The notes: a model not told the origin generated them from the sequence alone. A DNA stretch of 64,000 nt from Bog-756 sp963725275 (GCA_963725275.1 CAVRXS010000003.1:427415-491414), one strand, 5' to 3'. Positions 1 through 10,080 are shown, numbered from the stretch's first letter. A program made the numbers and translations.

Positions 1-2
1 CC

Positions 3-848
3 GTGACGGTCTTCGCGGGGCATCCCGAAGACGCCGTGGCCCTCGCGCTCGCCGTCTACGCCCTCATCTTCGCCTTCGACCGGCGATTCACCGGCGCGGG
101 CTGGCTGTTCGGTGCGGCGGTGGCCGTCCAGCCACTGGTCATCGTCCTCTTCCCGCTGCTGCTCGCGCTCGGCGGTCGGTCGCGCGCGCTCGGGCTCGTG
201 ATCAAGGGCGCCCTTCCGGCAGTCGTCCTCACCATCCCGCCGCTCGCCGCGGACGCGCACGACACCCTCCATGCGCTGGTCGACCAGCCGACCTTTCCCA
301 ACGTGGGGGACAACCACCACACTCCCTGGTTGTTCCTCGCCCCTAAACTCGGGGGGACGGGGCAGGACGCCACGGTCGGGGGGGGACCGACCCGGATCAT
401 CGCACTCGTGCTGGCCGCGGTCCTCGGGTGGTGGGCCCTGCGATGGCGGGACCGGCCAGAGATGATCGTCTGGGCGGCGGCCCTCGCGCTCGCGCTGCGC
501 ACCTACACCGAATCGGTCATGACGCCCTACTACGTGTGGCCCGCATTGGCGGTCGGGGTCATCGTGGCGGCACGCGCCAACCTGGTGCGCTTCGCGGCAG
601 GCACCACCATCGCCGTCCTCGCGACGATCGTCGGCCAGTGGCAGCTCTCGGAGTTCACCTGGTGGGCCCTCCAGGTGGTCGGGGTCACTGCGCTGCTGGC
701 CGTGGCAGCGAGGCCCGATCCCACCCCGGCCCCCGCCGAGCCGGCCCAGCCAGCAGCCGCGCAGCGGCGGGCACCCTCGAAGAGCCAGGCCAAGAAGACC
801 CAGCGCAAGAGTGCGCGCACGGCTCGGAAACGCACCTCCCGGCGCTGA
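3..848 (+). CDS. Polytopic membrane protein, C-terminal part (possible GT87-type glycosyltransferase)
   Basis: The reading frame is open to the left edge, so the N-terminus is probably outside the window; the GTG at position 3 need not be the real start. The 281 visible residues contain about seven hydrophobic stretches separated by short charged loops. They end in a tail of about 40 residues rich in Lys, Arg, Ala and Pro. This layout resembles the C-terminal half of GT-C polyprenol-phosphate mannosyltransferases (GT87/DUF2029), which act at the cytoplasmic membrane, but no catalytic motif lies in the visible part. It ends 46 bases before the next gene on the same strand. The family call is tentative. 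Confidence 0.5.
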   Translation: MTVFAGHPEDAVALALAVYALIFAFDRRFTGAGWLFGAAVAVQPLVIVLFPLLLALGGRSRALGLVIKGALPAVVLTIPPLAADAHDTLHALVDQPTFPNVGDNHHTPWLFLAPKLGGTGQDATVGGGPTRIIALVLAAVLGWWALRWRDRPEMIVWAAALALALRTYTESVMTPYYVWPALAVGVIVAARANLVRFAAGTTIAVLATIVGQWQLSEFTWWALQVVGVTALLAVAARPDPTPAPAEPAQPAAAQRRAPSKSQAKKTQRKSARTARKRTSRR

Positions 849-894
849 GCCGACCAGCCCTGCCACCTGGCATACTCGCGGTGGAGGCGACAGC

Positions 895-2091
895 GTGACC
901 ATCACCACTCGAGAGGACACCCTGCTCCCGGATCCCGAGCCTCGTGCGGTCCGGGCCACGATCATCTCGGTCGACGACCACCTGGTCGAGCCTCCGGACA
1001 TGTTCGAGGGGCGCGTGCCCGCCAAGTTCGCCGATCAGGCTCCGAAGATCGTCGAGACCCGCCGCGGCCATCAGGTCTGGGAGTTCGACGGCCAGCGCTA
1101 CTTCCAGGTCGGCATGAACGCGGTCGCCGGACGGCGGCCGGAGAGTGTGACCCTCGAGCCGACCCGCTTCGAGGACATGCGGCGGGGCTGCTGGGAGATC
1201 GACGCCCGCATCGCCGACATGGACATCAACGGGGTGTGGGCCTCCCTCAACTTCCCGTCGATGATCACCGGCTTCTCCGGCCGTGTCTTCTCCGGCGCCA
1301 GCGACCCCGAGCTCGGTCTGGCCGTCACCCGGGCGTGGAACGACTGGCTCTACGAGGCCTGGTGGCAGCCCTATCCGGACCGGATCATCCCGTGCGGGAT
1401 CACCTACCTGACCGATCCCGAGCTCGGGGCGGCCGAGATCCGGCGCAACGCCGCACGCGGCTTCCGCTCGGTCACCCTCCCCGAACGCCCGCACCGGATC
1501 GACCTGCCCAGCATCTTCTCGGGCTACTGGGACCCGATCATCGCCGCCTGCGAAGAGACCGACACCGTCCTCTCCCTCCACGTCGGCTCCTCGGGGATGC
1601 CGGACCTGCCGGCGGAGTCCCCGGCGGTCGCCCTCGGGGCGACCCTGTTCGGCCAGATGTCGCTCACCGCGTGCGCCGAGTGGGTCTGGTCGGGAGTGCC
1701 CGTCCGGTATCCGGACATCAAGATCGCCATGAGCGAGGGGGGCATCGGGTGGGTGGCCATGCTGCTCGACCGACTCGACAACATCGTGGACCGCTCGGGC
1801 TACGGGGACGGATACGACGCCAGTGGCCTCCGCCCCGCCGAAGTGCTCCAACGCAACTTCTGGTTCTGCACCATCGACGACCCCTCGACCATCGACACCC
1901 GCCACCGGATCGGCATCGACCACGTGATGCTCGAGGTCGACTACCCCCACGGCGACTCGACCTGGCCCGACACCCAGGACGTGGTCGAACGGCTCTGGGG
2001 CCACCTGCCGGTCTCCGACCTCCGCAAGCTGACCCACGAGAACGCCGCCGCCCTCTACCGCTGGCCCCTGCCCGACACGGTCCTCCCCTGA
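895..2091 (+). CDS. Amidohydrolase family protein (ACMSD/LigW-like TIM barrel), paralog 1
   Basis: A 398-residue metal-dependent hydrolase or decarboxylase of the amidohydrolase-2 (ACMSD-like) family. The N-terminal metal site VDDHLVEP lies at residues 26-33, a barrel histidine sits in LSLHVGSS, and a C-terminal DYPHGDSTWP motif carries further acidic and His ligands. The GTG at 895 is chosen because a GGAGG ribosome-binding site lies just upstream (about 882-886); the frame stays open further upstream without support. It shares motifs with the genes at 6121-7317 and 42449-43735. Such enzymes typically hydrolyse or decarboxylate aromatic or acyl intermediates in the cytoplasm; the substrate here is unknown. 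The next gene starts within a few bases of the stop. Confidence 0.85.
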   Translation: MTITTREDTLLPDPEPRAVRATIISVDDHLVEPPDMFEGRVPAKFADQAPKIVETRRGHQVWEFDGQRYFQVGMNAVAGRRPESVTLEPTRFEDMRRGCWEIDARIADMDINGVWASLNFPSMITGFSGRVFSGASDPELGLAVTRAWNDWLYEAWWQPYPDRIIPCGITYLTDPELGAAEIRRNAARGFRSVTLPERPHRIDLPSIFSGYWDPIIAACEETDTVLSLHVGSSGMPDLPAESPAVALGATLFGQMSLTACAEWVWSGVPVRYPDIKIAMSEGGIGWVAMLLDRLDNIVDRSGYGDGYDASGLRPAEVLQRNFWFCTIDDPSTIDTRHRIGIDHVMLEVDYPHGDSTWPDTQDVVERLWGHLPVSDLRKLTHENAAALYRWPLPDTVLP

Positions 2092-2093
2092 CA

Positions 2094-2870
2094 GTGGCGC
2101 CTCCCGTGACTGATTCCCAGCTGGATCGTGGGTTCGCACCGACCCGGGCGGCGCTGCTGCCCAAGCTCACTCCCCGCGAAGAGCTCGTGCTCTTGGCGCG
2201 CACCCTCTGGCGCGAGGGGTACGACGACCACCTGGCGGGCCACATCACCTACCGCCAGCCCGACGGCACCCTGCTCTGCAACCCGTGGCTCCTGCTCTGG
2301 GAGGAGATCCGGCCCGAGGACGTCCTGGTCATCGATCCCGACGGCACCCTGATCGAGGGGAACTGGCCGGTACCGCTCGGGATCCCGCTGCACGTCGCGC
2401 TCCACCGGCTGCGTGACGACATCGGGGTGACCGTGCACAGCCATCCGCGATTCGGCACGGTCTGGGCCGACCTCGGTCGTCTCCCGGGCTGCTACGACCA
2501 GAGCTCGGCCCTCGGCGGCGGCGAGCTGGTCCTTGTCGACGAGTACGACGGGCCGGTCGACAGCCCGGACAGCGCGGCGCGGGCCGCCGCGGCCATGGGC
2601 ACCGCCGACATGGCGTTGCTCGCCAACCACGGGGTGCTGGTCACTGCGGGCACCATCCGTGCCGCCCACCAGCGGGCGGTCGCCCTCGAGCACCGCTGCC
2701 GGCGCGCCTGGCAGGTCGAGGCGATCGGGACCGGCCGCGAGCTGCCGGAGCCGGCCCGGTCGTTCTTCCGCGCCTCCGACGGAGAGGGGTTCCACGGCTT
2801 CTTCGAGGCCATGGCCCGCCGCGAGCTGCGGTTGGACCCGGGCCTGCTCGGTCCGGACCGGTCGGTCTGA
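2094..2870 (+). CDS. Class II aldolase/adducin family protein
   Basis: About 258 residues with the class II aldolase/adducin fold. The zinc-site pattern is visible as VHSHPRFGTVWA in the middle of the protein and ANHGVLVTAG near the C-terminus, and the early HLAGHITYR segment is also typical. Family members cleave or epimerise phosphorylated sugars or act on related hydroxy-acids with a divalent metal. GTG codons at 2094 and 2106 are both possible starts; the first is 2 bases after the stop of the upstream amidohydrolase, which suggests an operon. The substrate cannot be read from sequence. Confidence 0.8.
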   Translation: MAPPVTDSQLDRGFAPTRAALLPKLTPREELVLLARTLWREGYDDHLAGHITYRQPDGTLLCNPWLLLWEEIRPEDVLVIDPDGTLIEGNWPVPLGIPLHVALHRLRDDIGVTVHSHPRFGTVWADLGRLPGCYDQSSALGGGELVLVDEYDGPVDSPDSAARAAAAMGTADMALLANHGVLVTAGTIRAAHQRAVALEHRCRRAWQVEAIGTGRELPEPARSFFRASDGEGFHGFFEAMARRELRLDPGLLGPDRSV

Positions 2871-2876
2871 GCCGGA

Positions 2877-4610
2877 TCAGGCCGCGCCGGTCCCGGGCAC
2901 CGGGACGGTCACGGTGTCCGTCCCCGAGCGGAGCACGGTGCCGGGCACGGCCCCGGTGAGGGTGTCGGAGGTGACCACCTCTGTGCCGTTGACCAGCACG
3001 TGCTCGATCCCGGTTGCGCCCGCGTAGAGGCGGCTGGCCCCCCCGGGCAGGTCGTCGCGGGTGCGCATGGGGCCGGGGCCGATCCGCTCGGGGTCGAAGA
3101 CGGTCAGGTCCGCCCACGCGCCCTCGACGACCCGGCCGCGGTCGACCAGTCCGTAGAGGTCGGCCGGCGCCCCGGTGATCAGGCGGACCGCCTCCTCCAT
3201 CGGGAGCAGCTCGCGTTCGCGCACCCCCTCGCCGAGCAGCGTGGTCGAGTACACCGCGCCGCACATCGTGTCGAGATGGGCGCCGGCGTCCGAGCCGCCG
3301 ACCACCGCCCTCGGGTCGCGCCAGACCTCGGCCCGCGCCACCCAGTCGGCGTCGGTCACCGGGATCGGGACCGAGAACCCGGTGCGCAGCCGGTCGGCCA
3401 CCACGATCTCGCAGAGGGCGTCCCACCCGCTCAGCCCGCGCTCGGCGGCGACCGACGAGACCGGCCTGCCCTCGAAGCCCGCGTTCTCGGGCGAGAACGT
3501 CTCGGCCACCACGAGGCGCTCCCAGTTGGCCAGGAACCGCAGGACGCCGGCCTCGTCGGACTGGGCGCGCTCGTCCAGAGCCCTCCGGCCCGCCGGATCG
3601 GACAGCACAGCCATCCGCTGGTCGATCGTGGTGGCGAAGAACTCGCGCCACCCGGGCAGTCCGTCCAGGATGGCGCCGTGCTCGAAGGAGAGGCGGAGCG
3701 CCATCGTGTGCGGAAGGGTCAGGGCCACCAGCCGGCCTCCGGCACCGGCGACCGTCGTCGAGGCACCGAGCTGTCGGGAGGTGCCGTCCGGGTTTCCGGC
3801 CGTCGGGACCAGCACGTTCCAGTTGACCGCCCGACCGGAGAGGAGCGACATCCTGGTCATGAGGTCGACCTCGTCCTCGGAGAACCCGTTGAGGCAGCCG
3901 GGCACGATCATCTCGACCGTCGTGCCCGGATGGTCGGCCACCGCCGCGGCGAGTCGCTCGAGCTCTTCGCGGTTGGCCGACCGTGACGGCACCGGCTGGC
4001 CGTCCCCGTCGTTGTGGGTGGGAGCCTGGGAGGTCGAGAACCCGAGGCCGCCCTCGGACAGGGCCTGGTGCAGGGCGGCCACGAGCCGGTCCAGCTGCTC
4101 CGGCGTGGCTTCCTGCCCGACCGCGTCCTCGCCCATGATCGCGCGGCGCAACGTCGAGTGCCCGACCAGGAAGCCGGCGTTGACCCCGATCGCGCCGTCG
4201 AGCCGGCTCAGCCACTCGCCGAACGAGGACCACTTCCAGTCGAGCCCGGCCTGCAAGGCGGAAAGCGGCATCCCTTCGACCCGCGCCATCATCCGCGACA
4301 GGTAGTCGGCATGGTCGGGGCCGGCGGGAGCCAACGAGAACCCGCAGTTCCCGCCGAACACCGTGGTGACCCCGTGGAGGGGGGACGGGCTCGCAGACGG
4401 GTCCCAGAACAGCTGGGCGTCGTAGTGGGTGTGGAGGTCCACGAACCCGGGGGCCACCACGCACCCGGCCGCGTCGATGACCCGGGTGGCACTGTCCGTG
4501 ACCCTGCCGACGGACACCACCCGTCCCTGGTCGACCGCGACGTCCGCCCTGCGGCCGGGCGCTCCCGACCCGTCGACCACCAAGCCGTCGCGGATGAGCA
4601 GATCGATCAT
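2877..4610 (-). CDS. D-aminoacylase-like amidohydrolase (N-acyl-D-amino-acid deacylase family)
   Basis: A 577-residue amidohydrolase-3 enzyme. The N-terminal beta-sandwich part is followed by the metal motif DLHTHYDAQ at about residues 62-70, and GGSDAGAHLD near residue 445 supplies the C-terminal metal and catalytic Asp region. Family members deacylate N-acyl-D-amino acids or hydrolyse related cyclic amides using zinc. The ATG at 4608-4610 overlaps the TGA of the upstream aldehyde dehydrogenase in an ATGA arrangement, indicating translational coupling. It converges with the class II aldolase gene with only 6 bases between. The family is clear; the substrate is not. Confidence 0.85.
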   Translation of the reverse strand: MIDLLIRDGLVVDGSGAPGRRADVAVDQGRVVSVGRVTDSATRVIDAAGCVVAPGFVDLHTHYDAQLFWDPSASPSPLHGVTTVFGGNCGFSLAPAGPDHADYLSRMMARVEGMPLSALQAGLDWKWSSFGEWLSRLDGAIGVNAGFLVGHSTLRRAIMGEDAVGQEATPEQLDRLVAALHQALSEGGLGFSTSQAPTHNDGDGQPVPSRSANREELERLAAAVADHPGTTVEMIVPGCLNGFSEDEVDLMTRMSLLSGRAVNWNVLVPTAGNPDGTSRQLGASTTVAGAGGRLVALTLPHTMALRLSFEHGAILDGLPGWREFFATTIDQRMAVLSDPAGRRALDERAQSDEAGVLRFLANWERLVVAETFSPENAGFEGRPVSSVAAERGLSGWDALCEIVVADRLRTGFSVPIPVTDADWVARAEVWRDPRAVVGGSDAGAHLDTMCGAVYSTTLLGEGVRERELLPMEEAVRLITGAPADLYGLVDRGRVVEGAWADLTVFDPERIGPGPMRTRDDLPGGASRLYAGATGIEHVLVNGTEVVTSDTLTGAVPGTVLRSGTDTVTVPVPGTGAA

Positions 4611-6065
4611 GCCGTCCCCTTTCTCCGGGTCCGCGGCCGGGTGAAGGCGGCCATCCCATCGATGCCGAGCTCGAGCCCGAGCCCGGAGTCGCCCCACCCG
4701 CCCATCGGTGCGAGGTGGTCCATAGCCGCCATCCCGTGGGCGTTGGTCCAGACCGTCCCGGCTGCCAGGCGGTCGGCCAGGGTGTCGGCCAGCTCCGGAT
4801 CGCCGCTCCACACCGAAGCGCACAGTCCGAAGCTCGTGTCGTTGGCGGCGTCCACCGCCGCGTCGAGATCGTCGTAGGGGAGGATCGGCAGAGCCGGGGC
4901 GAACTGCTCCTCCCGAACGATGTCGGCCGACGGGTCGGGATCGACGACGAGAGCCGGGGAGACGAACCACCCCGACTCCCCGCCACAGAACTCCGCCGGC
5001 CGGACCACCTCGCTCGTTCCACCACCCGCCGAGGCGATCATGGCCTCGACGCGTTCGTCAGGACGCGTGGGTGTGGACCGGGCCCATGGTGACCTCCGGG
5101 TCCAGACCGTGACCGACCACGGTACGGGCGAGGACGGAGACGAGGGCGTCCCGCCAGGCGCCGAGCCGGTCGGCGGGCACGTAGAGGCGCTTGATCGCCA
5201 TGCAGACCTGTCCCGAGGTCGTGAAGGCGGCCTCGAGGAGTCGGGTGGCGAGGTCCTCGGTCGGCTCGAGGTCGGGGGCGAGGATCGCAGGATCGTTGCC
5301 GCCGAGCTCGAGCACGGCCGGCCGCAGGAGGGGCCCGCAGGCGCTGAGCACCGCCCGCCCCGCGACCACCCCACCGGTGAACGAGACCATGTCCACGCCC
5401 TCATGGGCGACCAACGCCGCGCCGAGCGCCGGCGAGGGTCCGTTGACCGCGCTGAGCACCCCCGGCGGGAGCTCCGCGGCCAGCGCCACTGTCGCCAGCA
5501 GCACCGCGCCCGGGCAGGTCGGGGGCGTCTTGACGACCACCGTGTTGCCTGCCAGCAACGCGGGCAGGACCTTGTTGCCCATCACGGCCGCCGGCCAGTT
5601 GAACGGCAGCACCGCCGCCACGACCCCGTGCGGCACCCGTTCGATGACCGCATTGCCGGCCTGCACCGGAGCGAGGGCTTCGGCCACCAGCGGAGCGAAG
5701 GCTCCGGCCATGGCCACCGCGGCCGAGAGGTCGAAGATGGACTCGACCAGGATCTTGCCGTGCTCCCGGGTCAGGAGGGCGGCCGCCGCGTCGAGGTCGA
5801 GGGAGGCCATGGCGCGGTCACACGCGGCGGTGACCAGCGCCGCCCGGGCGTCGAGCTCGAGGGCGGCCCACTCCGGCTGGCTGTCGCGGGCGGCCCCGAC
5901 AGCCCGGTCGAGCTGATCGGCCGAGGCGCTCGGGGCGAGCAGCACGATCTCGTCGGGCCGGGCCGGGTCCACGACCGGGTAGGTCCCGTCCGCGCCGGCG
6001 GCCCGGACACCCACGATGACCAGTGGGACGGTCGTCGTCGTCGCCTCCGTCTGCGTCGTGGACAT
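4607..6065 (-). pseudogene. Aldehyde dehydrogenase, frameshifted
   Basis: Two adjacent frames together make one NAD(P)-dependent aldehyde dehydrogenase of about 485 residues. The first frame (6065 to about 5058) starts at an ATG preceded by GGGAGG. It holds LPFNWPAAV, the glutamate motif LELGGNDPAI and the catalytic-cysteine region SGQVCMAIKRLYVP. It reads into a stop just after MGPVHT. The C-terminal third (REEQFAPALPILPYDD, then VWTNAHGMAAMDH and the final segment) continues in another frame from about 5090. One base is therefore gained or lost near 5060-5085. This is either a broken gene or a sequencing indel. It is translationally coupled to the D-aminoacylase-like gene downstream and divergent from the amidohydrolase at 6121. 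Confidence 0.8.
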
Positions 6066-6120
6066 GCGTCCCTCCCCTGTCCTGCGCCCCGGGCGCACTC
6101 CGACGCTACTCTCCTCTGCC

Positions 6121-7317
6121 ATGGAGAGCACACTGCTGCCGGACCCCTCGCCGCGTCCGGTCGCAGCCCCGGTCATCTCCGTCGACGACCATCTCATCGA
6201 GCCACCGGACCTCTTCGAGGGCCGGATGCCGGCCGGCCTGGCCGCGCGGGCACCGCGGATCGAGGAGCGGCCGAACGGCGACCAGTACTGGCGGTTCGAG
6301 GACCGCGACTACCCGAACGTCGGCCTCAACGCGGTGGTCGGACGGCCGCGCGAGCAGTGGAGCATGGAGCCGGCCCGCTTCGACGAGATGCGTCCGGGCT
6401 GCTACGACATCGAGGCCCGGATCACCGACATGGACATCGGCGGCATCTGGGCTTCCCTCTGCTTCCCGTCGCTTGTGGCGGGGTTCTGCGGGTCGGTCTT
6501 CTCCCGCGCCGAGGACCCCGAGCTCGGGCTCGCCTGCACCCGGGCGTGGAACCGCTGGCATCTCGAGGTCTGGGCCGGTACCCATCCGGAGCGGATCGTC
6601 CCGCTCCAGATCCCCTGGCTCGCCGACGTGGCCATCGCTGCCGCCGATGTGCGGGCCAACGCGTCCCTCGGGTTCAAGGCGGTGAGCTTCGCCGAGTTCC
6701 CCGCACAGCTCGGCTTTCCCTCGATCTTCACCACCCACTGGGACCCGTTCTTTGCCGCGTGCGAGGAGACCGGCACCGTCATCTGCCTCCACACGGGCGC
6801 CTCGTCCTGGGCTCCGCTCCCATCGCCGGACCCTCCGTTCGAGCTGCTCCCGACCGTGTTCCCGGTCAACGCGCTGCTGGCCGCGTCCGAGTGGCTCTGG
6901 TCCGGGGTCGCCGTGCGCTTCCCGGGTCTGCGGGTGGCCCTGTCCGAGGGTGGGATCGGATGGGTCACGATGCTCATGGACCGCGCGGACTACGTGCTCG
7001 ACCACTCGGCCTCGGGCAACGAGAGCGCGACCTGGACCTCCGATCTCCGCCCGAGCGAGGTGTTGGGGCGCAACTTCTGGTTCTGCACCATCGACGACCC
7101 TTCGGCGGTCCCGGTGCTCGACCGGATCGGGCTCGATCACGTGATGGTCGAGAGCGACTACCCCCACGCCGACTCCACGTGGCCGGACACCCAGACCGTC
7201 ATGATGGACGTCTTCGGCGCACTGCCCGATGCCGACCTGCGCAAGGTGGCCGGGGGGAACGCTGCGGCGCTGTTCGGCCACCGTCTGCCCGACCGCGACG
7301 ATTGGCGGGTGCCCTGA
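6121..7317 (+). CDS. Amidohydrolase family protein (ACMSD/LigW-like), paralog 2
   Basis: A 398-residue paralog of the gene at 895-2091, with the same length and motif order. ISVDDHLIEPPDLFEGR lies near the N-terminus, HTGASSWAP in the barrel, LSEGGIGWV in the second half and ESDYPHADSTWP near the end. The ATG at 6121 is preferred because homology with paralog 1 begins just downstream. It lies 55 bases from the divergent aldehyde dehydrogenase start, so the two probably share a control region. Expected to be a cytosolic metal-dependent hydrolase or decarboxylase. Two such enzymes 5 kb apart suggest duplication followed by divergence of substrate. Confidence 0.85.
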   Translation: MESTLLPDPSPRPVAAPVISVDDHLIEPPDLFEGRMPAGLAARAPRIEERPNGDQYWRFEDRDYPNVGLNAVVGRPREQWSMEPARFDEMRPGCYDIEARITDMDIGGIWASLCFPSLVAGFCGSVFSRAEDPELGLACTRAWNRWHLEVWAGTHPERIVPLQIPWLADVAIAAADVRANASLGFKAVSFAEFPAQLGFPSIFTTHWDPFFAACEETGTVICLHTGASSWAPLPSPDPPFELLPTVFPVNALLAASEWLWSGVAVRFPGLRVALSEGGIGWVTMLMDRADYVLDHSASGNESATWTSDLRPSEVLGRNFWFCTIDDPSAVPVLDRIGLDHVMVESDYPHADSTWPDTQTVMMDVFGALPDADLRKVAGGNAAALFGHRLPDRDDWRVP

Positions 7318-7335
7318 GCCGGCCCGGACCGGCCG

Positions 7336-8193
7336 CTACCCGCCCTCGACGAATTCGAGCAGCTGGGGGACGAGGAGCGGCCAGCGGTCGAACAGGTGGC
7401 CCGTCCCGCCGGCGGTCGCAGCGCTCTGCTCGTTCCACTCGTCGTCGCCCCAGGGCGGCTCGACGAGCCTCGCCCCGGGGATGAGGGCGGCAACCCGCTC
7501 GGAGGTCTCGCGGGTGTGGTGGGCGTCGGTCGTGCCGCTCCGGAAGACCAGGGTGGGAACCTCGAGCTCGGCGCAGAGCGCGTCGGGAAGCCCGGGGACC
7601 GTCGTCCCCGGTTCGGGGCAGTAGGCGATCATCCACTGCTCGAGGGTCGCGATGAACTCGCGGGGATCGAGTGCGAGGAATCGCTGCCGGTTCGCCGGGT
7701 TGCGCTCGATGACCTCGCTCCATTCGGGCAGGGCGACGACCGCCTCCATGCCGCCGCTCCACGCGGCCCGCACCGACTCCCCGCAGTAGTGCACCGCGAG
7801 GAGCAGCAGGCCGTAGACCCCTCCGCTGATCCAGACCATGGCCAGCTCCGCGGCCACGTCGGGGTGACGCGCCGCGGTCAGGAGCGACACCCGGGCACCG
7901 CCCGATCCGCCGACGATGACCGCCGGTGCGAGGTCGAGCTCGCGGAGCAGACCGGCGAGCGCGTCGGCCTGCATCTCCGACTCCGACCGTCCCCGGAAAC
8001 TGACGTCGGACGCCCCGGTGTTGGGCCGGTCCCAGATGAGCACCTGGTTCCCCCGTCCGGCGAGCTCGAGCGCGAACTCGCGGATCCCCGGGACGTCCTT
8101 GCTGAACCGGCCGCCCGGGGTCAGGACGAACGGTCGCCCGTCCCCGATGAGCTCGTAGGCGATGGTGGTGCCGCCGATCGTGCAGGTGGCCAT
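7336..8193 (-). CDS. Alpha/beta hydrolase
   Basis: A 285-residue alpha/beta-hydrolase-fold protein. The oxyanion-loop region GRPFVLTPGG is near residue 20, LIWDRPNTGAS follows strand 4, and the nucleophile elbow is GGSGGARVS with Ser near residue 90. A C-terminal TGGTGHLFDRWP segment contains the likely catalytic His. The ATG at 8191-8193 is supported by a GGAAGGAG site upstream. Possible activities include ester, epoxide or C-C bond hydrolysis. It is divergent from the AidB-like gene, with 88 bases between the starts, and convergent with the amidohydrolase at 6121-7317. Confidence 0.8.
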   Translation of the reverse strand: MATCTIGGTTIAYELIGDGRPFVLTPGGRFSKDVPGIREFALELAGRGNQVLIWDRPNTGASDVSFRGRSESEMQADALAGLLRELDLAPAVIVGGSGGARVSLLTAARHPDVAAELAMVWISGGVYGLLLLAVHYCGESVRAAWSGGMEAVVALPEWSEVIERNPANRQRFLALDPREFIATLEQWMIAYCPEPGTTVPGLPDALCAELEVPTLVFRSGTTDAHHTRETSERVAALIPGARLVEPPWGDDEWNEQSAATAGGTGHLFDRWPLLVPQLLEFVEGG

Positions 8194-8281
8194 TGCTGCT
8201 CCTTCCGGGTGCCGCGCATCGGAACCGCAGGCTAACCCCGGGGGAGCAGACCGTCGCGGTCCGTAGCGCGAGACTGGCCAC

Positions 8282-9964
8282 ATGGGAACCGAATCGGCGC
8301 GGGCGGCGCTGGCCGCCTGGCGGGAGTCCTTCCCGTCGGATCCCTACGCGACCGACCACCACCTCCGGGGCATTCTTCGGCGTGCACTGCCGCCCGATCG
8401 ACTGCTCGCCCTCGAGGGCAGCGCGTCCGCCTTCGCCCACGAGGTGACCGGTGTGATCGGACCGGCGGCTGCGCGCTACGAGCAACGCAACCACCTCCCC
8501 GAGCTCGCACGCTACGACCCGATCGGAAACCGCACCGAGTCGGTCAGCTTCGACCCCGCCTACGGTGCCGCGGGTGCCGCGGTCTGGGCCAGCGGCCTGG
8601 TGGCGCTCTCGGCGACACCGGGCACTGCCTACGAGCAGGCCACCCTCCTCTACCTGCTCTCGCTCGAGGGGGAGGCCGGCCATGCCTGCCCGGCTACCTG
8701 CACCATCGGGCTGGCCCGCGCCCTGCGTCGTGCTGCCGAGCCTTTGGTGCGCGACCGGTTCCTGCCGGCACTGGTCGACCCGGACTACGGCAGGGCCGCC
8801 CGCGGCTCGCAATTCCTCACCGAGGTGCAGGGCGGGAGCGATGTCGGCGCCAACACCTGCGTGGCGGTACCCGAGGCGGACGGCCGGACCTACCGCATCA
8901 GCGGTGAGAAGTGGTTCTGTTCGGTGGCCGATGCCGGCCAGTTCTTTCTCACCGCCCGGGTGCCGGGCGGAGCGGATGGAACCCGGGGTCTCGGCAGCTT
9001 CCTCGTTCCGCGCCTGATCGACGGCCGACCCAACGGGTTCGCGCTCCGGCGACTCAAGGACAAGTTGGGCACCCGCGGCCTCGCCTCGGGTGAGATCGAT
9101 TTCGACAGCGCACTGGCCTGGCCGATCGGCCCGGTCGAACACGGGTTCCGGACCGCGGTCGGCATCGTGCTCAACACCAGCCGGTGGATGACGGCGGTGG
9201 GCGGTGCCGGCATGATGCGCCGCGCCTACCTGGAGGCGTCTTCCTATGCGCGGGTTCGTGAGGCATTCGGCCGGCCGATCGGCGACTTCCCCGCCATCCA
9301 ACGCACCCTCGCAGAGATAGGGGCCACCTCGGTGGGTGCCCTGCATCTCGTCTTCGCCCTCACCGGACTGGAGGACCGGATCGACGCCGGCGACGCCTCG
9401 GACGACGACGTCCTCTTCCACCGCTTCCTGGTCAACCTCACCAAGTATCTGGTCTCGAACCAGACCACCTCGGTCGTGCACAGCGCGGTCGAAGTGCTCG
9501 GTGGGAACGGGGCCATCGAGGAGTTCAGTGTGCTGCCGCGCCTCTACCGCGACGCGATGGTCTACGAGTCGTGGGAGGGCTCCCACAACGTCCTGGTGGC
9601 CCAGGTGCTCAACGACCTCCGTCGCCTCCCGGTTCTCGAGGTGATCGCCGACCGTCTCCACGACCAGCTCGACGGCGCCCACGACCACGACCTTGCCGCC
9701 TCGGTCACCAAAGGTCTCGACGAGGCCTTCGACGGGGCCCGTCGCAGCATGGCCGACGCCGCCTTCGGCATGTGGCAGTTCCGCTCGATCCTCGACCGGA
9801 TCGGTCTCCTGGCCGAGACGGTGTTCCTGATCGGGGCCGGCGAGGAACCCCTGGCACGCCATCTCTTCCTCGGGTGCTCGGGAGACATCGGCGACCGCGG
9901 ACGAGCCACGGACGTGGCCGAGCTCTCCGAGCGGATCGGGGCGGTGCTCGCCGCGATGGACTGA
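8282..9964 (+). CDS. AidB-like acyl-CoA dehydrogenase family protein
   Basis: A 560-residue FAD flavoprotein, longer than a standard acyl-CoA dehydrogenase (about 380) and close to the length of AidB. GSQFLTEVQGGSDVGANT carries the flavin-contacting middle domain, followed by YRISGEKWFCS; the C-terminal helical domain has REAFGRPIGDFPAIQ and EVLGGNGAIEEF, then a further helical extension of about 110 residues. AidB belongs to the E. coli Ada adaptive response, and an Ada-AlkA/Ogt operon lies 4-6 kb away here. The role in alkylation protection is an inference. A fatty-acid or xenobiotic acyl-CoA role is equally possible from the local catabolic genes. Confidence 0.8.
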   Translation: MGTESARAALAAWRESFPSDPYATDHHLRGILRRALPPDRLLALEGSASAFAHEVTGVIGPAAARYEQRNHLPELARYDPIGNRTESVSFDPAYGAAGAAVWASGLVALSATPGTAYEQATLLYLLSLEGEAGHACPATCTIGLARALRRAAEPLVRDRFLPALVDPDYGRAARGSQFLTEVQGGSDVGANTCVAVPEADGRTYRISGEKWFCSVADAGQFFLTARVPGGADGTRGLGSFLVPRLIDGRPNGFALRRLKDKLGTRGLASGEIDFDSALAWPIGPVEHGFRTAVGIVLNTSRWMTAVGGAGMMRRAYLEASSYARVREAFGRPIGDFPAIQRTLAEIGATSVGALHLVFALTGLEDRIDAGDASDDDVLFHRFLVNLTKYLVSNQTTSVVHSAVEVLGGNGAIEEFSVLPRLYRDAMVYESWEGSHNVLVAQVLNDLRRLPVLEVIADRLHDQLDGAHDHDLAASVTKGLDEAFDGARRSMADAAFGMWQFRSILDRIGLLAETVFLIGAGEEPLARHLFLGCSGDIGDRGRATDVAELSERIGAVLAAMD

Positions 9965-10080
9965 CCCTTGCCCCGAGGCCGGAACGATCCTTCCCCAGTC
10001 GGTCGCTCTCGGTGAGGCTGCCCGAGCACACCGTCGGCCGTCGGGTAGAGCAGGGGTCGGTGAGCCGGCGGACAATATGT

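Noticed and set aside
685..2139. Minus-strand 484-codon frame over the first amidohydrolase
   Set aside because: The plus-strand frame has complete family motifs; the antisense frame has none and is a GC-rich shadow.
2641..5025. Minus-strand 794-codon frame over the aldolase and D-aminoacylase-like genes
   Set aside because: It is a second minus frame with Arg-rich translation and no domain motifs; the true minus gene is in another frame.
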